From contig NZ_JACHNX010000005.1 in NCBI RefSeq assembly GCF_014199595.1, positions 1-64,000 on the forward strand: a stretch of DNA of 64,000 nucleotides, written 5' to 3'. This DNA comes from Sphingomonas yabuuchiae. GTDB lineage: Bacteria > Pseudomonadota > Alphaproteobacteria > Sphingomonadales > Sphingomonadaceae. The stretch's first letter is position 1. Each line of letters opens with the position of its first letter. Of this stretch, positions 19,505 through 27,314 are shown in pieces. A model generated the notes under the pieces. The model did no database searches, was not told the origin of the DNA, and saw nothing but the letters and a program-made list of their open reading frames with translations. Position numbers and translations under genes: made by a program.

Positions 19505-20872
19505 ATGGAACGCATGCGCTACCTGCCCCTTACCTCTTCCGATCGGGCCGAGATGCTCTCGGTCATCGGTGCCGGATCGGTCGACGACCTGTTCGTCGAC
19601 GTGCCCGAATCCGCCCGCCTGTCCGGCCCCATCGAGGGGCTGCCCAACCACGCGTCCGAACTGGCGGTCGAGCGGCACATGACCGCGCTGGCCCGCAAGA
19701 ACATGGTCGCGGGCGACGTGCCCTTCTTCCTGGGTTGCGGCGCGTATCGCCATCATGTGCCCGCCAGCGTCGATCACCTGATCCAGCGCGGCGAGTTCCT
19801 GACCGCCTACACTCCCTATCAGCCCGAAATCGCGCAGGGCACGCTACAGATGCTGTTCGAGTTCCAGACGCAGGTCGCGCGTCTGCTCGGCACCGATGTC
19901 GCCAACGCCTCCATGTATGACGGCTCGACCGCCTGCTGGGAAGCGATCGGCATGGCGCGGCGCATCACCAAGAAGTCGAAGGCGATCCTGTCCTCGGGCC
20001 TGCACCCGCACTATGTCTCGGTCGCCAAGACCATGGCGAAGTATACCGGCGACACGCTGGAGACCGGCACGCCCGTCCTGACCGCCGAGACCGATATCGA
20101 CCAGATGATCGCGGCGATCGACGCCGACACGTCCTGCGTCGTCGTCCAGTATCCGGATATTCTCGGCCGTATCGCCGACCTGACGCCGTTGGCCGAGGCG
20201 TGCCACGCCAAGAAGGCACTGCTGATCGCGGTCGTGACCGAGCCGGTCGCTCTGGGCGCTGTCCGTAGCCCGGGCGAGATGGACGCCGATATCGTCGTGG
20301 GCGAAGGCCAGTCGCTGGGCGTCGGGCTTCAGTTCGGCGGGCCCTATGTCGGCCTGATGGGCTGTAAGGATAAGTATATCCGCCAGATGCCGGGCCGCTT
20401 CTGCGGCGAGACGGTGGACGCCGACGGCAAGCGCGGCTTCGTGCTGACCCTGTCGACCCGCGAGCAGCATATCCGCCGCGAAAAGGCGACGTCGAACATC
20501 TGCACCAATTCGGGTCTGTGTGCGCTCGCCTTCTCGATCCACATGACGCTGCTGGGCGAGGCGGGTCTGCGCCGCATGGCGGGGATCAACCATGCCAATG
20601 CCTGCCGCGCGGCGGATCGTCTGGCGAAGGTGCCCGGCGTCAAGCTGGTCAACGACGTGTTCTTCAATGAATTTACGCTCGACCTGGGCCGCGAGGCGCG
20701 CCCGGTCGTGCGGACGCTCGCCGAGCGTGGCGTGCTGGCGGGCGTGTCGCTCGGGCGGCTCTATCCGGGTGAGGACGCCCTCGCCAACGGACTGGTTGTG
20801 GCGGTCACCGAGACGGTGACGGCGGAGGATATCGAGACGCTTGCCAAGGCTCTCGAGGAGGTGCTGGCATGA
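19505..20872 (+). CDS. gcvPA: Glycine dehydrogenase (decarboxylating) subunit 1
   Basis: GcvPA is the alpha half of the split P protein, which decarboxylates glycine. The protein has 455 residues; GGAG lies just before ATG 19505, and ATG 19514 (MRYLPLTSSD) is an alternative that fits many homologues. Family segments include FFLGCGAYRHHVPASVDH, YTPYQPEIAQGTLQ and NASMYDGSTA. It ends by overlapping gcvPB (ATGA). The PLP lysine lies in the partner subunit, as expected for this family. Confidence 0.96.
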   Translation: MERMRYLPLTSSDRAEMLSVIGAGSVDDLFVDVPESARLSGPIEGLPNHASELAVERHMTALARKNMVAGDVPFFLGCGAYRHHVPASVDHLIQRGEFLTAYTPYQPEIAQGTLQMLFEFQTQVARLLGTDVANASMYDGSTACWEAIGMARRITKKSKAILSSGLHPHYVSVAKTMAKYTGDTLETGTPVLTAETDIDQMIAAIDADTSCVVVQYPDILGRIADLTPLAEACHAKKALLIAVVTEPVALGAVRSPGEMDADIVVGEGQSLGVGLQFGGPYVGLMGCKDKYIRQMPGRFCGETVDADGKRGFVLTLSTREQHIRREKATSNICTNSGLCALAFSIHMTLLGEAGLRRMAGINHANACRAADRLAKVPGVKLVNDVFFNEFTLDLGREARPVVRTLAERGVLAGVSLGRLYPGEDALANGLVVAVTETVTAEDIETLAKALEEVLA

Positions 20873-22425
20873 CGATCAACCAGAGCGGCTGGAAGCCCAC
20901 GAGCCCCGAAGCCAACGAAGCGTCGGTTCCGGCGACCTTCACCGGCAATCGCGCGCTGATGCTGGAAGAAAAGCTGATCTTCGAGATCGGCGACAGCGAG
21001 ACGACCGGCGTCGACTTCGCTGAGGGCGATGTCGCGGGTTCGCGTCTGGGCGACCTGTCCCGTAAGGACCCGATCGGTCTGCCCGGTCTGTCGGAGCCGG
21101 AGACGGTGCGCCACTATACCCGTCTGTCGCGGCAGAACTACGCGATCGACCTGGGGCTGTTCCCGCTCGGTTCGTGCACGATGAAACACAATCCGCGCCT
21201 GAACGAGAAGATGGCGCGTCTGCCGGGCTTCAGCGACGTTCACCCGCTCGCGCCGGTCGATACGGTGCAGGGCGCGCTGGAGGTCATTCATCAGCTGGCG
21301 CACTGGCTGGTCACGCTGACGGGCATGACCTCGGTCGCGATGAGCCCCAAGGCGGGCGCGCATGGCGAGCTGTGCGGTATCCTGGCGATCAAGGCGGCGC
21401 TGGAGAAGCGCGGCGAGGGCCATCGCAAGGTGATCCTGGTCCCCGAATCGGCGCACGGCACTAATCCGGCGACGGCAGCGTTTGCGGGCTTCTCGGTCGA
21501 GGACATCCCTGCGACCGCGGACGGTCGTGTCGACACCGATGCGCTGAAGGCGCGGCTGGGGCCGGACGTGGCGGGCGTGATGATCACCAACCCGAACACC
21601 TGCGGCCTGTTCGAACGCGACCTGAAGGACATTTCCGACGCGGTTCATGCGGCGGGCGGCTATGTCTATTGCGACGGCGCGAACTTCAACGCCATCGTCG
21701 GGCGCGTGCGTCCGGGTGACCTTGGCGTCGATGCGATGCACATCAACCTGCACAAGACCTTCTCGACCCCGCATGGCGGCGGCGGGCCGGGTTCGGGTCC
21801 GGTGGTGTTCTCGGAGGCGCTGACCCCCTTTGCACCGCTCCCCTTCGTCGAGAAGACGGGTGAGGGCTTCCGCTTGGTCGAGGAAGAGAATGCCGACGAC
21901 CATCACGCCGATAGCTTTGGCCGCATGGTCGCCTTCCACGGCCAGATGGGCATGTTCACCCGTGCGCTGACCTATATCCTCAGCCACGGCGCCGACGGCC
22001 TGCGTCAGGTCGCCGAGGATGCGGTGCTCAACGCGAACTATGTCCTGCGCTCGCTGGAGAACACGCTGGACGCCCCCTTCGCCAAGAGCGGCCCGTGCAT
22101 GCACGAAGCCATCTTCTCAGACGAAGGCCTGGCCGAGGGCTTCTCGACGATCGACGTCGCCAAGGCGCTGATCGATGAGGGTTTCCACCCGATGACCATG
22201 TATTTCCCGCTGGTCGTCCACGGCGCGATGCTGGTCGAGCCGACCGAAACCGAGTCCAAGGCCGCGCTCGATCAGTTCATTGGCGCGCTGGCATCGGTGG
22301 CGGAGCGGGCCAAGGCGGGCGATCCCTCGCTCAAGACCGCGCCGCATTTCGCGCCGCGCGCGCGCCTCGACGAAACGCTGGCCGCGCGCAAGCCGGTGCT
22401 GGTGTGGAAGGACAAGGCGGCCTGA
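20869..22425 (+). CDS. gcvPB: Glycine dehydrogenase (decarboxylating) subunit 2
   Basis: GcvPB is the beta half of the split P protein and binds pyridoxal phosphate. The protein has 518 residues, with Lys296 in HINLHKTFSTPHGGGGPG as the Schiff-base lysine. YPLGSCTMKHNP-type sequence (FPLGSCTMKHNPRLNEK) and PESAHGTNPATAA are typical of P proteins. It overlaps gcvPA by four bases and is followed at once by a REP element that may mark the operon end. Confidence 0.96.
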   Translation: MTINQSGWKPTSPEANEASVPATFTGNRALMLEEKLIFEIGDSETTGVDFAEGDVAGSRLGDLSRKDPIGLPGLSEPETVRHYTRLSRQNYAIDLGLFPLGSCTMKHNPRLNEKMARLPGFSDVHPLAPVDTVQGALEVIHQLAHWLVTLTGMTSVAMSPKAGAHGELCGILAIKAALEKRGEGHRKVILVPESAHGTNPATAAFAGFSVEDIPATADGRVDTDALKARLGPDVAGVMITNPNTCGLFERDLKDISDAVHAAGGYVYCDGANFNAIVGRVRPGDLGVDAMHINLHKTFSTPHGGGGPGSGPVVFSEALTPFAPLPFVEKTGEGFRLVEEENADDHHADSFGRMVAFHGQMGMFTRALTYILSHGADGLRQVAEDAVLNANYVLRSLENTLDAPFAKSGPCMHEAIFSDEGLAEGFSTIDVAKALIDEGFHPMTMYFPLVVHGAMLVEPTETESKAALDQFIGALASVAERAKAGDPSLKTAPHFAPRARLDETLAARKPVLVWKDKAA

Positions 22426-22438
22426 TCGGCTGAAGCGA

Positions 22439-22501
22439 CCCTCACCCTTCCCTCTCCCAATGGGAGAGGGAAGGGAGGCGCGAAGCGCCGGAAGGGTGAG
22501 G
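22439..22501. repeat. REP element, family B
   Basis: The ends CCTCACCCTT and AAGGGTGAGG are inverted copies. Inside are CCCTCTCCCAATGGGAGAGGG and a hairpin GGCGC-GAA-GCGCC at 22477-22489 whose GCGAAGC tip is a known very stable DNA mini-hairpin. It lies between the convergent genes gcvPB and SemiSWEET. Confidence 0.75.
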
Positions 22502-22505
22502 ATGG

Positions 22506-22769
22506 CTAGAACGAAAGCGCCGTGAACAGGCAAATCCCGCCCAGGATCACCCCGGGCGCATTGGCGAACACGATGGGCCAATCTCGCTTCTCGCGCAGAA
22601 ACCCGTACGCGACCCAGAGCGAGCAGTTCACCATCGTCGCCAGCGGTTGAATCACCGAACCCTTCTGTCCCGCCAGATTCAGCTGTATCTGGTCGATATA
22701 GGAGAGGTACATCGCCACCGCCGTCGCCGTGGCGATCCAGCCGAGCAGCATCAATTTCCGTTCGCTCAC
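22506..22769 (-). CDS. SemiSWEET-type sugar transporter (MtN3/saliva family)
   Basis: Bacterial SemiSWEETs are three-helix proteins that dimerise into small facilitative sugar transporters. This one has 87 residues and three hydrophobic segments (about 6-24, 38-56 and 65-85). SYIDQIQLNL sits at the family's PQ-motif position, and the second helix has MVNCSLWVAYGF. The start is ATG 22769, closely divergent from bluB. The sugar cannot be predicted. Confidence 0.85.
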   Translation of the reverse strand: MSERKLMLLGWIATATAVAMYLSYIDQIQLNLAGQKGSVIQPLATMVNCSLWVAYGFLREKRDWPIVFANAPGVILGGICLFTALSF

Positions 22770-22785
22770 AGGTAGTTGATCCCCT

Positions 22786-23484
22786 TTGGTAAATCAATTG
22801 AACTCCACCGAAGCGGACGCGCGAGCGGCATGGGATGTTCCGGGCGCGGACGGCAGGGCGATGCGCTTTGACGAAATCCAGGCCGCGACACTGGAGTCGA
22901 TCCTGCGCTGGCGGCGCGATGTCCGGCACTTCCGGCGGGATCCCGTCGACGAAGCGCTGCTTGACCGACTGGCCGAGGCGATGGAACTGGCCCCCTCGGT
23001 CGGCAATGCCCGACCCTGGCGGGTGATCCGGGTCGAGGACCCTGGTTTGCGCGCCGCCGTCCGCGCCGATTTCCAGCGATGCGACCAAGCTGCGGCGGCG
23101 GACTATGCCGGTGAACAGGCCGCTGCATACCGCGCGCTCAAGCTGGCCGGGCTGGATGCCGCGCCGGTGCAATTGGCGGTCTTCGCCCATATCGATCCGG
23201 CGGCGGGCCATGGGCTGGGCCGCCGCACCATGCCCGAGACGCTGCGCCAGTCGACCGCGATGGCGATCCACACGCTGTGGCTGGCGGCGCGCGCGGCCAA
23301 TCTGGGTATGGGGATGGTGTCGATCCTCGACCCGGGCGCGATGGAGCGGCTTTTCGCGGTGCCGGAGGACTGGGCGTTCACGGCGTATTTGTGTCTCGGC
23401 CATGCCGAATGGGACGACGACACGCCGCTGCTCCACCGGGCCGGGTGGCAGGAGAATGCGTCGACGCGGTGGGAGGTGCGGTAA
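22786..23484 (+). CDS. bluB: 5,6-dimethylbenzimidazole synthase (BluB), nitroreductase fold
   Basis: BluB uses oxygen to fragment reduced FMN into 5,6-dimethylbenzimidazole, the lower ligand of vitamin B12. The reading frame opens at TTG 22786 (232 residues); ATG 22861 (207 residues, MRFDEIQAATL) is equally possible. Family features are the early RRDVRHF, APSVGNARPWRV, the helix GEQAAAYRALKLAGL and LWLAARAANLGMGMVSI. No other cobalamin gene and no cobalamin riboswitch is seen nearby, so here it stands alone. A generic nitroreductase is the alternative, but the order of motifs fits BluB better. Confidence 0.85.
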   Translation: MVNQLNSTEADARAAWDVPGADGRAMRFDEIQAATLESILRWRRDVRHFRRDPVDEALLDRLAEAMELAPSVGNARPWRVIRVEDPGLRAAVRADFQRCDQAAAADYAGEQAAAYRALKLAGLDAAPVQLAVFAHIDPAAGHGLGRRTMPETLRQSTAMAIHTLWLAARAANLGMGMVSILDPGAMERLFAVPEDWAFTAYLCLGHAEWDDDTPLLHRAGWQENASTRWEVR

Positions 23485-23510
23485 CAAACTTTCTCCCCTT
23501 CCGGGGGAGA

Positions 23511-24416
23511 TCAATCCTCCGCGGCGGCCGAACTGGTCTGCTGCTTGCCCAGCCTCTGCTCGCGCCAGACGATGAACAACCCGCTGGCGATGATCACCGG
23601 CGCGCCTGCCCAAGTTCCCGCCGTCGGCAGCACCCCGAAGATCAGCCAGCCATAGACGGTCGCCCAGATCAGCCCCGAATAATCCATCGGCACGACGGCC
23701 GCGACCGGCGCCAGCCGCGATGCGCCGGTCAGCGCCAGCTGCCCCAGGCCGCCCGCCAGTCCGATCGAGACCAGCACCACCCAGGTCAGCGGATCATGCA
23801 TCTTCAGGTGGAAGGCATAGGGCACGGCGATGAAGGGCAGGGTCAGGACGGTAAAGTAGAAGACGGTCGTGGTCGCGGGCTCGTCGCGCAGCTGGCGCAG
23901 GACGATGGCGACGATCGCAACGAACATCGCCGCCATCAGCCCGACGCCCGCCCCGAACAGCGACATATCGCTCGCCCCCGGCCGCACGACGAGCAGCACG
24001 CCTGCGAAACCGACCAGCACCGCGCTCCACCGCTGCAAGCCCGTCTTCTCGCCCAGCACCAGCGCACCCAGCAATGTCGCGAAGATCGGCACGGTGAACT
24101 GGAACGTCGTCGCCTCGGCCAGCGGCAACAGCATCACCGCGCCGAAGGTGAAGACCATACCGACCAGCCCGACCATCGCCCGCTTGGCATGCCCCTTGAG
24201 CCGCTGGGTGCGCAGCGACGTCAGGCCCGGCCCCGCCAGGACGAAGGCGAGCACGACCGGCAGCGCGCAAAGCTGGCGAAAGAACATGGTCTCGGACAAG
24301 GTCGCCCCGCGCGACTCGGCCAGCTTCACAAGGGCCGACATGGTCGACAGGAAGAAGATGGCGATCAGGCGCAGGCCGATGCCTTTCAGCACGCGGTCGT
24401 CGGACTTGGGGGACAT
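23511..24416 (-). CDS. EamA/DMT-superfamily permease
   Basis: A 301-residue integral membrane protein with about ten helices in two EamA repeats. The first repeat starts with GIGLRLIAIFFLSTMSALVKLAE and the second with FGAGVGLMAAMFVAIVAIVLRQL. VLGEKTGLQRWSAVLVGFAGVLLVVRPG is the typical end of the first repeat. DMT permeases export metabolites or drugs; the substrate is unknown. It converges with bluB and is divergent from proS. Confidence 0.88.
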   Translation of the reverse strand: MSPKSDDRVLKGIGLRLIAIFFLSTMSALVKLAESRGATLSETMFFRQLCALPVVLAFVLAGPGLTSLRTQRLKGHAKRAMVGLVGMVFTFGAVMLLPLAEATTFQFTVPIFATLLGALVLGEKTGLQRWSAVLVGFAGVLLVVRPGASDMSLFGAGVGLMAAMFVAIVAIVLRQLRDEPATTTVFYFTVLTLPFIAVPYAFHLKMHDPLTWVVLVSIGLAGGLGQLALTGASRLAPVAAVVPMDYSGLIWATVYGWLIFGVLPTAGTWAGAPVIIASGLFIVWREQRLGKQQTSSAAAED

Positions 24417-24508
24417 GGGGCGCTTCCTAGCCGCTGCGCGACTATGGCGAAAGGCCGCAAGCGTCCGCCCTCTTGGCGAAACCGGGTCTTTGCCGCTATC
24501 GGGCGGGC

Positions 24509-26041
24509 ATGAAGCATGCTCTGTCCGTCACCCGCGACGCGGATTTCTCCGCCTGGTATCAGTCCGTCATCGCCGAGGGCGATCTGGCCGAGGAATCGGG
24601 CGTCCGTGGCTGCATGGTCATCCGCCCCTGGGGCTACGGCATCTGGGAGCGCATCCAGCGTCTGCTCGACGATCGCATCAAGGCGACGGGGCATGAGAAT
24701 TGCTATTTCCCGCTGTTCATCCCGCTTTCTTATTTCGAAAAGGAAGCCGAGCATGTCGACGGCTTCGCCAAGGAAATGGCGGTCGTCACGCATCACCGGC
24801 TGATCGCCGATGGCAAGGGCGGGCTGGTCCCCGATCCCGAGGCAAAGCTGGAAGAGCCGCTGGTCGTGCGTCCGACGTCGGAGACGGTGATCGGCACCGC
24901 CTTTGCCCGCTGGGTACAGTCGTGGCGCGACCTGCCGGTGCTGATCAACCAATGGGCCAATGTCGTCCGCTGGGAAATGCGCACCCGCATGTTCCTGCGC
25001 ACCGCCGAGTTCCTGTGGCAGGAGGGGCATACCGCCCATGCCACGGTCGACGAGGCCCGCGCCGAGACGATCCAGATGCTGGAAGTCTATCGCAGCTTCG
25101 CGGAGGATTGCCTCGCCATGCACGTCATCGCGGGCGAAAAGCCGGAGAATGAGCGCTTCCCCGGCGCGGTCGAAACCTATTCGATTGAGGCGATGATGCA
25201 GGATGGCAAGGCGCTTCAGGCAGGGACCAGCCACTTCCTGGGCGACAATTTCGCGCGAGCCCAGAATATCCGTTTCCAGAATGCCGAGGGCGGGCTGGAC
25301 TTCGCACAGACGACCAGCTGGGGCGTGTCGACCCGGATGATCGGCGGCATGATCATGGTCCACGGCGACGATGACGGCATGCGCGTGCCGCCCAAGGTCG
25401 CGCCGTGGCAGGTGGTGATCGTCCCGATGCTGCGCGATCAGCCCGAGGACGAGGCGCTGCTGAGCTATTGCCGCGACCTGCAAAAGGAACTGGTCGGGCA
25501 GTCCGCGCTGGGCGAGCCGATCCGCGCGATGGTCGATGCCCGCGCGCAAAAGGCCGCCAACAAGCGCTGGGGCTGGGTCAAGAAGGGCGCGCCGGTCATC
25601 ATCGAGGTCGGCGGTCGCGACATGGCGGGCGGCAACGTCTCGGTCATCCGCCGCGACCGGCTGTACCGCGAGGACGGCAAGCTCGATTCGGTCGTGCAGC
25701 CGCGTGGCGATTTCGTGAGCGGTGTCGCCGATCTGCTGGCCGACATCCAGGGCGAACTCCACCGCCAGTCGGCCGAGCGGTTGAAGGCGCAGATCGTGCC
25801 CGTCGACGACTGGGCGGGCGTCGAGGCGCATTTCGCGGACGGCGTGAAGAACCCCGGCTGGGTCGATGTTCGCTGGGCCAAGCCCACGGAGGCGGAACTG
25901 GAGCAGGTGGTCGAGAAGCTGAAGGGCCTGAAGCTGACCATCCGCAACGCGCCGATGGGTCAGACGGGTTGCGACGACGGTCCCTGCATCTTCACCGGCC
26001 GCGAGGCGGTGGAGCGCGTGCTGATCGGCCGGGCATACTAA
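24509..26041 (+). CDS. proS: Proline--tRNA ligase, archaeal/eukaryotic-like type
   Basis: ProS attaches proline to tRNA-Pro. The protein has 510 residues from ATG 24509; the longer upstream frame has no family similarity. The class II core shows VRGCMVIRPWGYGIWE, EEPLVVRPTSETVI, WANVVRWEMRTRMFLRT and EFLWQEGHTAHAT. A C-terminal anticodon domain is followed by a terminal region with GCDDGPCIF and the end IGRAY, typical of the archaeal-like type without the bacterial insertion/editing domain. A REP pair follows the stop immediately. Confidence 0.96.
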   Translation: MKHALSVTRDADFSAWYQSVIAEGDLAEESGVRGCMVIRPWGYGIWERIQRLLDDRIKATGHENCYFPLFIPLSYFEKEAEHVDGFAKEMAVVTHHRLIADGKGGLVPDPEAKLEEPLVVRPTSETVIGTAFARWVQSWRDLPVLINQWANVVRWEMRTRMFLRTAEFLWQEGHTAHATVDEARAETIQMLEVYRSFAEDCLAMHVIAGEKPENERFPGAVETYSIEAMMQDGKALQAGTSHFLGDNFARAQNIRFQNAEGGLDFAQTTSWGVSTRMIGGMIMVHGDDDGMRVPPKVAPWQVVIVPMLRDQPEDEALLSYCRDLQKELVGQSALGEPIRAMVDARAQKAANKRWGWVKKGAPVIIEVGGRDMAGGNVSVIRRDRLYREDGKLDSVVQPRGDFVSGVADLLADIQGELHRQSAERLKAQIVPVDDWAGVEAHFADGVKNPGWVDVRWAKPTEAELEQVVEKLKGLKLTIRNAPMGQTGCDDGPCIFTGREAVERVLIGRAY

Positions 26042-26048
26042 CGGAACT

Positions 26049-26154
26049 CCCCCTCCCGCAGGCGGGAGGGGGTTGGGGGGAGGGCCGGAGGTCTCACCGA
26101 GACCATCGCTCGTGGCGTTTCCCTCCCCCGGCCCCTCCCGCCTGCGAAAGGGGG
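26049..26154. repeat. REP pair (BIME-type), family A
   Basis: Inverted copies at about 26049-26081 and 26121-26154 share CCCCTCCCGCAGGCGGGAGGGG and CCCTCCCCCGGCCCCTCCCGCC; the second copy is degenerate at its end (GCGAAAGGGG). It lies between the convergent proS and GHR genes. Confidence 0.72.
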
Positions 26155-26168
26155 GAAGAAGAGGGGGC

Positions 26169-27137
26169 TTACCCGCTCACCAACCCCGCCCAGGCCAAGT
26201 CCGGCCCGGCGGGGACAATCCCGGTCGGGTTCAGCTCCAAATGGCTGGCATAATAATGCGTCTTGATGTGATCGAGATGCACCGTCGCCGCGATCTCCGG
26301 GATCGCCAGCATCCGTTCCAGCAAAGCTTCCAGTGCCGGATAGTCCTGCACTCGCCGGACATTGCATTTGAAATGCCCGTGATAGACCGCATCGAAGCGG
26401 ACCAGCGTGGTGAACAGCCGAATGTCCGCTTCGGTCATCCGATCACCCACCAGCCATTCGCGCCCCTTCAGCCGCGCTTCCAGAGCATCCAGTTCGGCGA
26501 ATAGGGGGCCGACCGCTTCGTCATAGGCCGCTTGGGTCTTGGCGAAGCCGCATTTGTAGACGCCGTTGTTCACCCGGTCATAGACGGTAGCGTTGACCGC
26601 ATCGATCTCTTCGCGAAGGTCCGCAGGATAGTAATTCCCCTCCCGCGCGCCCAGCCCGTCGAACGCGGTGTTGAACATGCGGATGATCTCGGCCGACTCG
26701 TTGCTGACGATCGTATCGCGCTGCTTGTCCCACAGGACCGGCACCGTGACCTTGCCGCTGTAACCGTCGCGGGCTCGGGCATAGAGCTGCCACAGATAGT
26801 CCGAACCGTAGATCTGGTCGCCGGTGCCGCCGCGCTCGGTGGCGAAGGTCCAGCCATTTTCGCGCATCAGCGGATCGACCACCGACAGGCCGATCATGTC
26901 CTCCAACCCTTTGAGCGCGCGGACGATCATCGTGCGATGCGCCCAAGGGCAGGCATAGGAGACATAAAGGTGATAGCGCCCCGCCTCCGCGCGGTGGCCG
27001 GTCTGGCCGTCGGGGCCGGGTTCTCCGTCCGCCGTCACCCAGTCGCGGAAACCGGAGTCGGGGCGTTTGAAGCTGCCCTTCTCGTCCGATTTGAACAGTC
27101 CGTCGGCGTGCCAGATGCCGGCCATCATATTGCCCAT
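26169..27137 (-). CDS. Glutathionyl-hydroquinone reductase (Xi-class GST, YqjG/ECM4-like)
   Basis: These enzymes reduce glutathionyl-hydroquinones with GSH and help to detoxify quinones. The protein has 322 residues. The catalytic Cys63 lies in SYACPWAHR, the hallmark of this class, followed by PVLWDKQRDTIVSNESAEIIRMFN for GSH binding and the C-terminal helical domain (LVGDRMTEADIRLFTTLVRFD). The start ATG 27137 is fixed by a strong AAGGAGA; the upstream extension is REP-derived. Sphingomonads use such enzymes in aromatic catabolism, but no pathway genes flank it here. Confidence 0.93.
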   Translation of the reverse strand: MGNMMAGIWHADGLFKSDEKGSFKRPDSGFRDWVTADGEPGPDGQTGHRAEAGRYHLYVSYACPWAHRTMIVRALKGLEDMIGLSVVDPLMRENGWTFATERGGTGDQIYGSDYLWQLYARARDGYSGKVTVPVLWDKQRDTIVSNESAEIIRMFNTAFDGLGAREGNYYPADLREEIDAVNATVYDRVNNGVYKCGFAKTQAAYDEAVGPLFAELDALEARLKGREWLVGDRMTEADIRLFTTLVRFDAVYHGHFKCNVRRVQDYPALEALLERMLAIPEIAATVHLDHIKTHYYASHLELNPTGIVPAGPDLAWAGLVSG

Positions 27138-27186
27138 GCGTGTGTCTCCTTTGGGGAGGGTACGCATGGGGCGGGGGAGCGATCCA

Positions 27187-27314
27187 ATCCTCCCCGGTAC
27201 GGGGAGGGGGACCATGCGCAGCATGGTGGAGGGGGCGTGCCGCAAGGTGGGGCCTGTGTGGAAGCCCCCCTCCGTCAGCGCTGGCGCGCTGCCACCTCCC
27301 CGTGCCGGGGAGGA
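27187..27314. repeat. REP pair (BIME-type), family C
   Basis: AATCCTCCCCGG(N)CGGGGAGGGGGACC at the left and the inverse at the right flank a central segment. The left copy carries the hairpin ACCATGC-GCA-GCATGGT at 27211-27227 before GGAGGGGG. Other copies are at 29562-29692, 44816-44950 and 50815-50960. It reaches the rnr stop codon. Confidence 0.75.
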
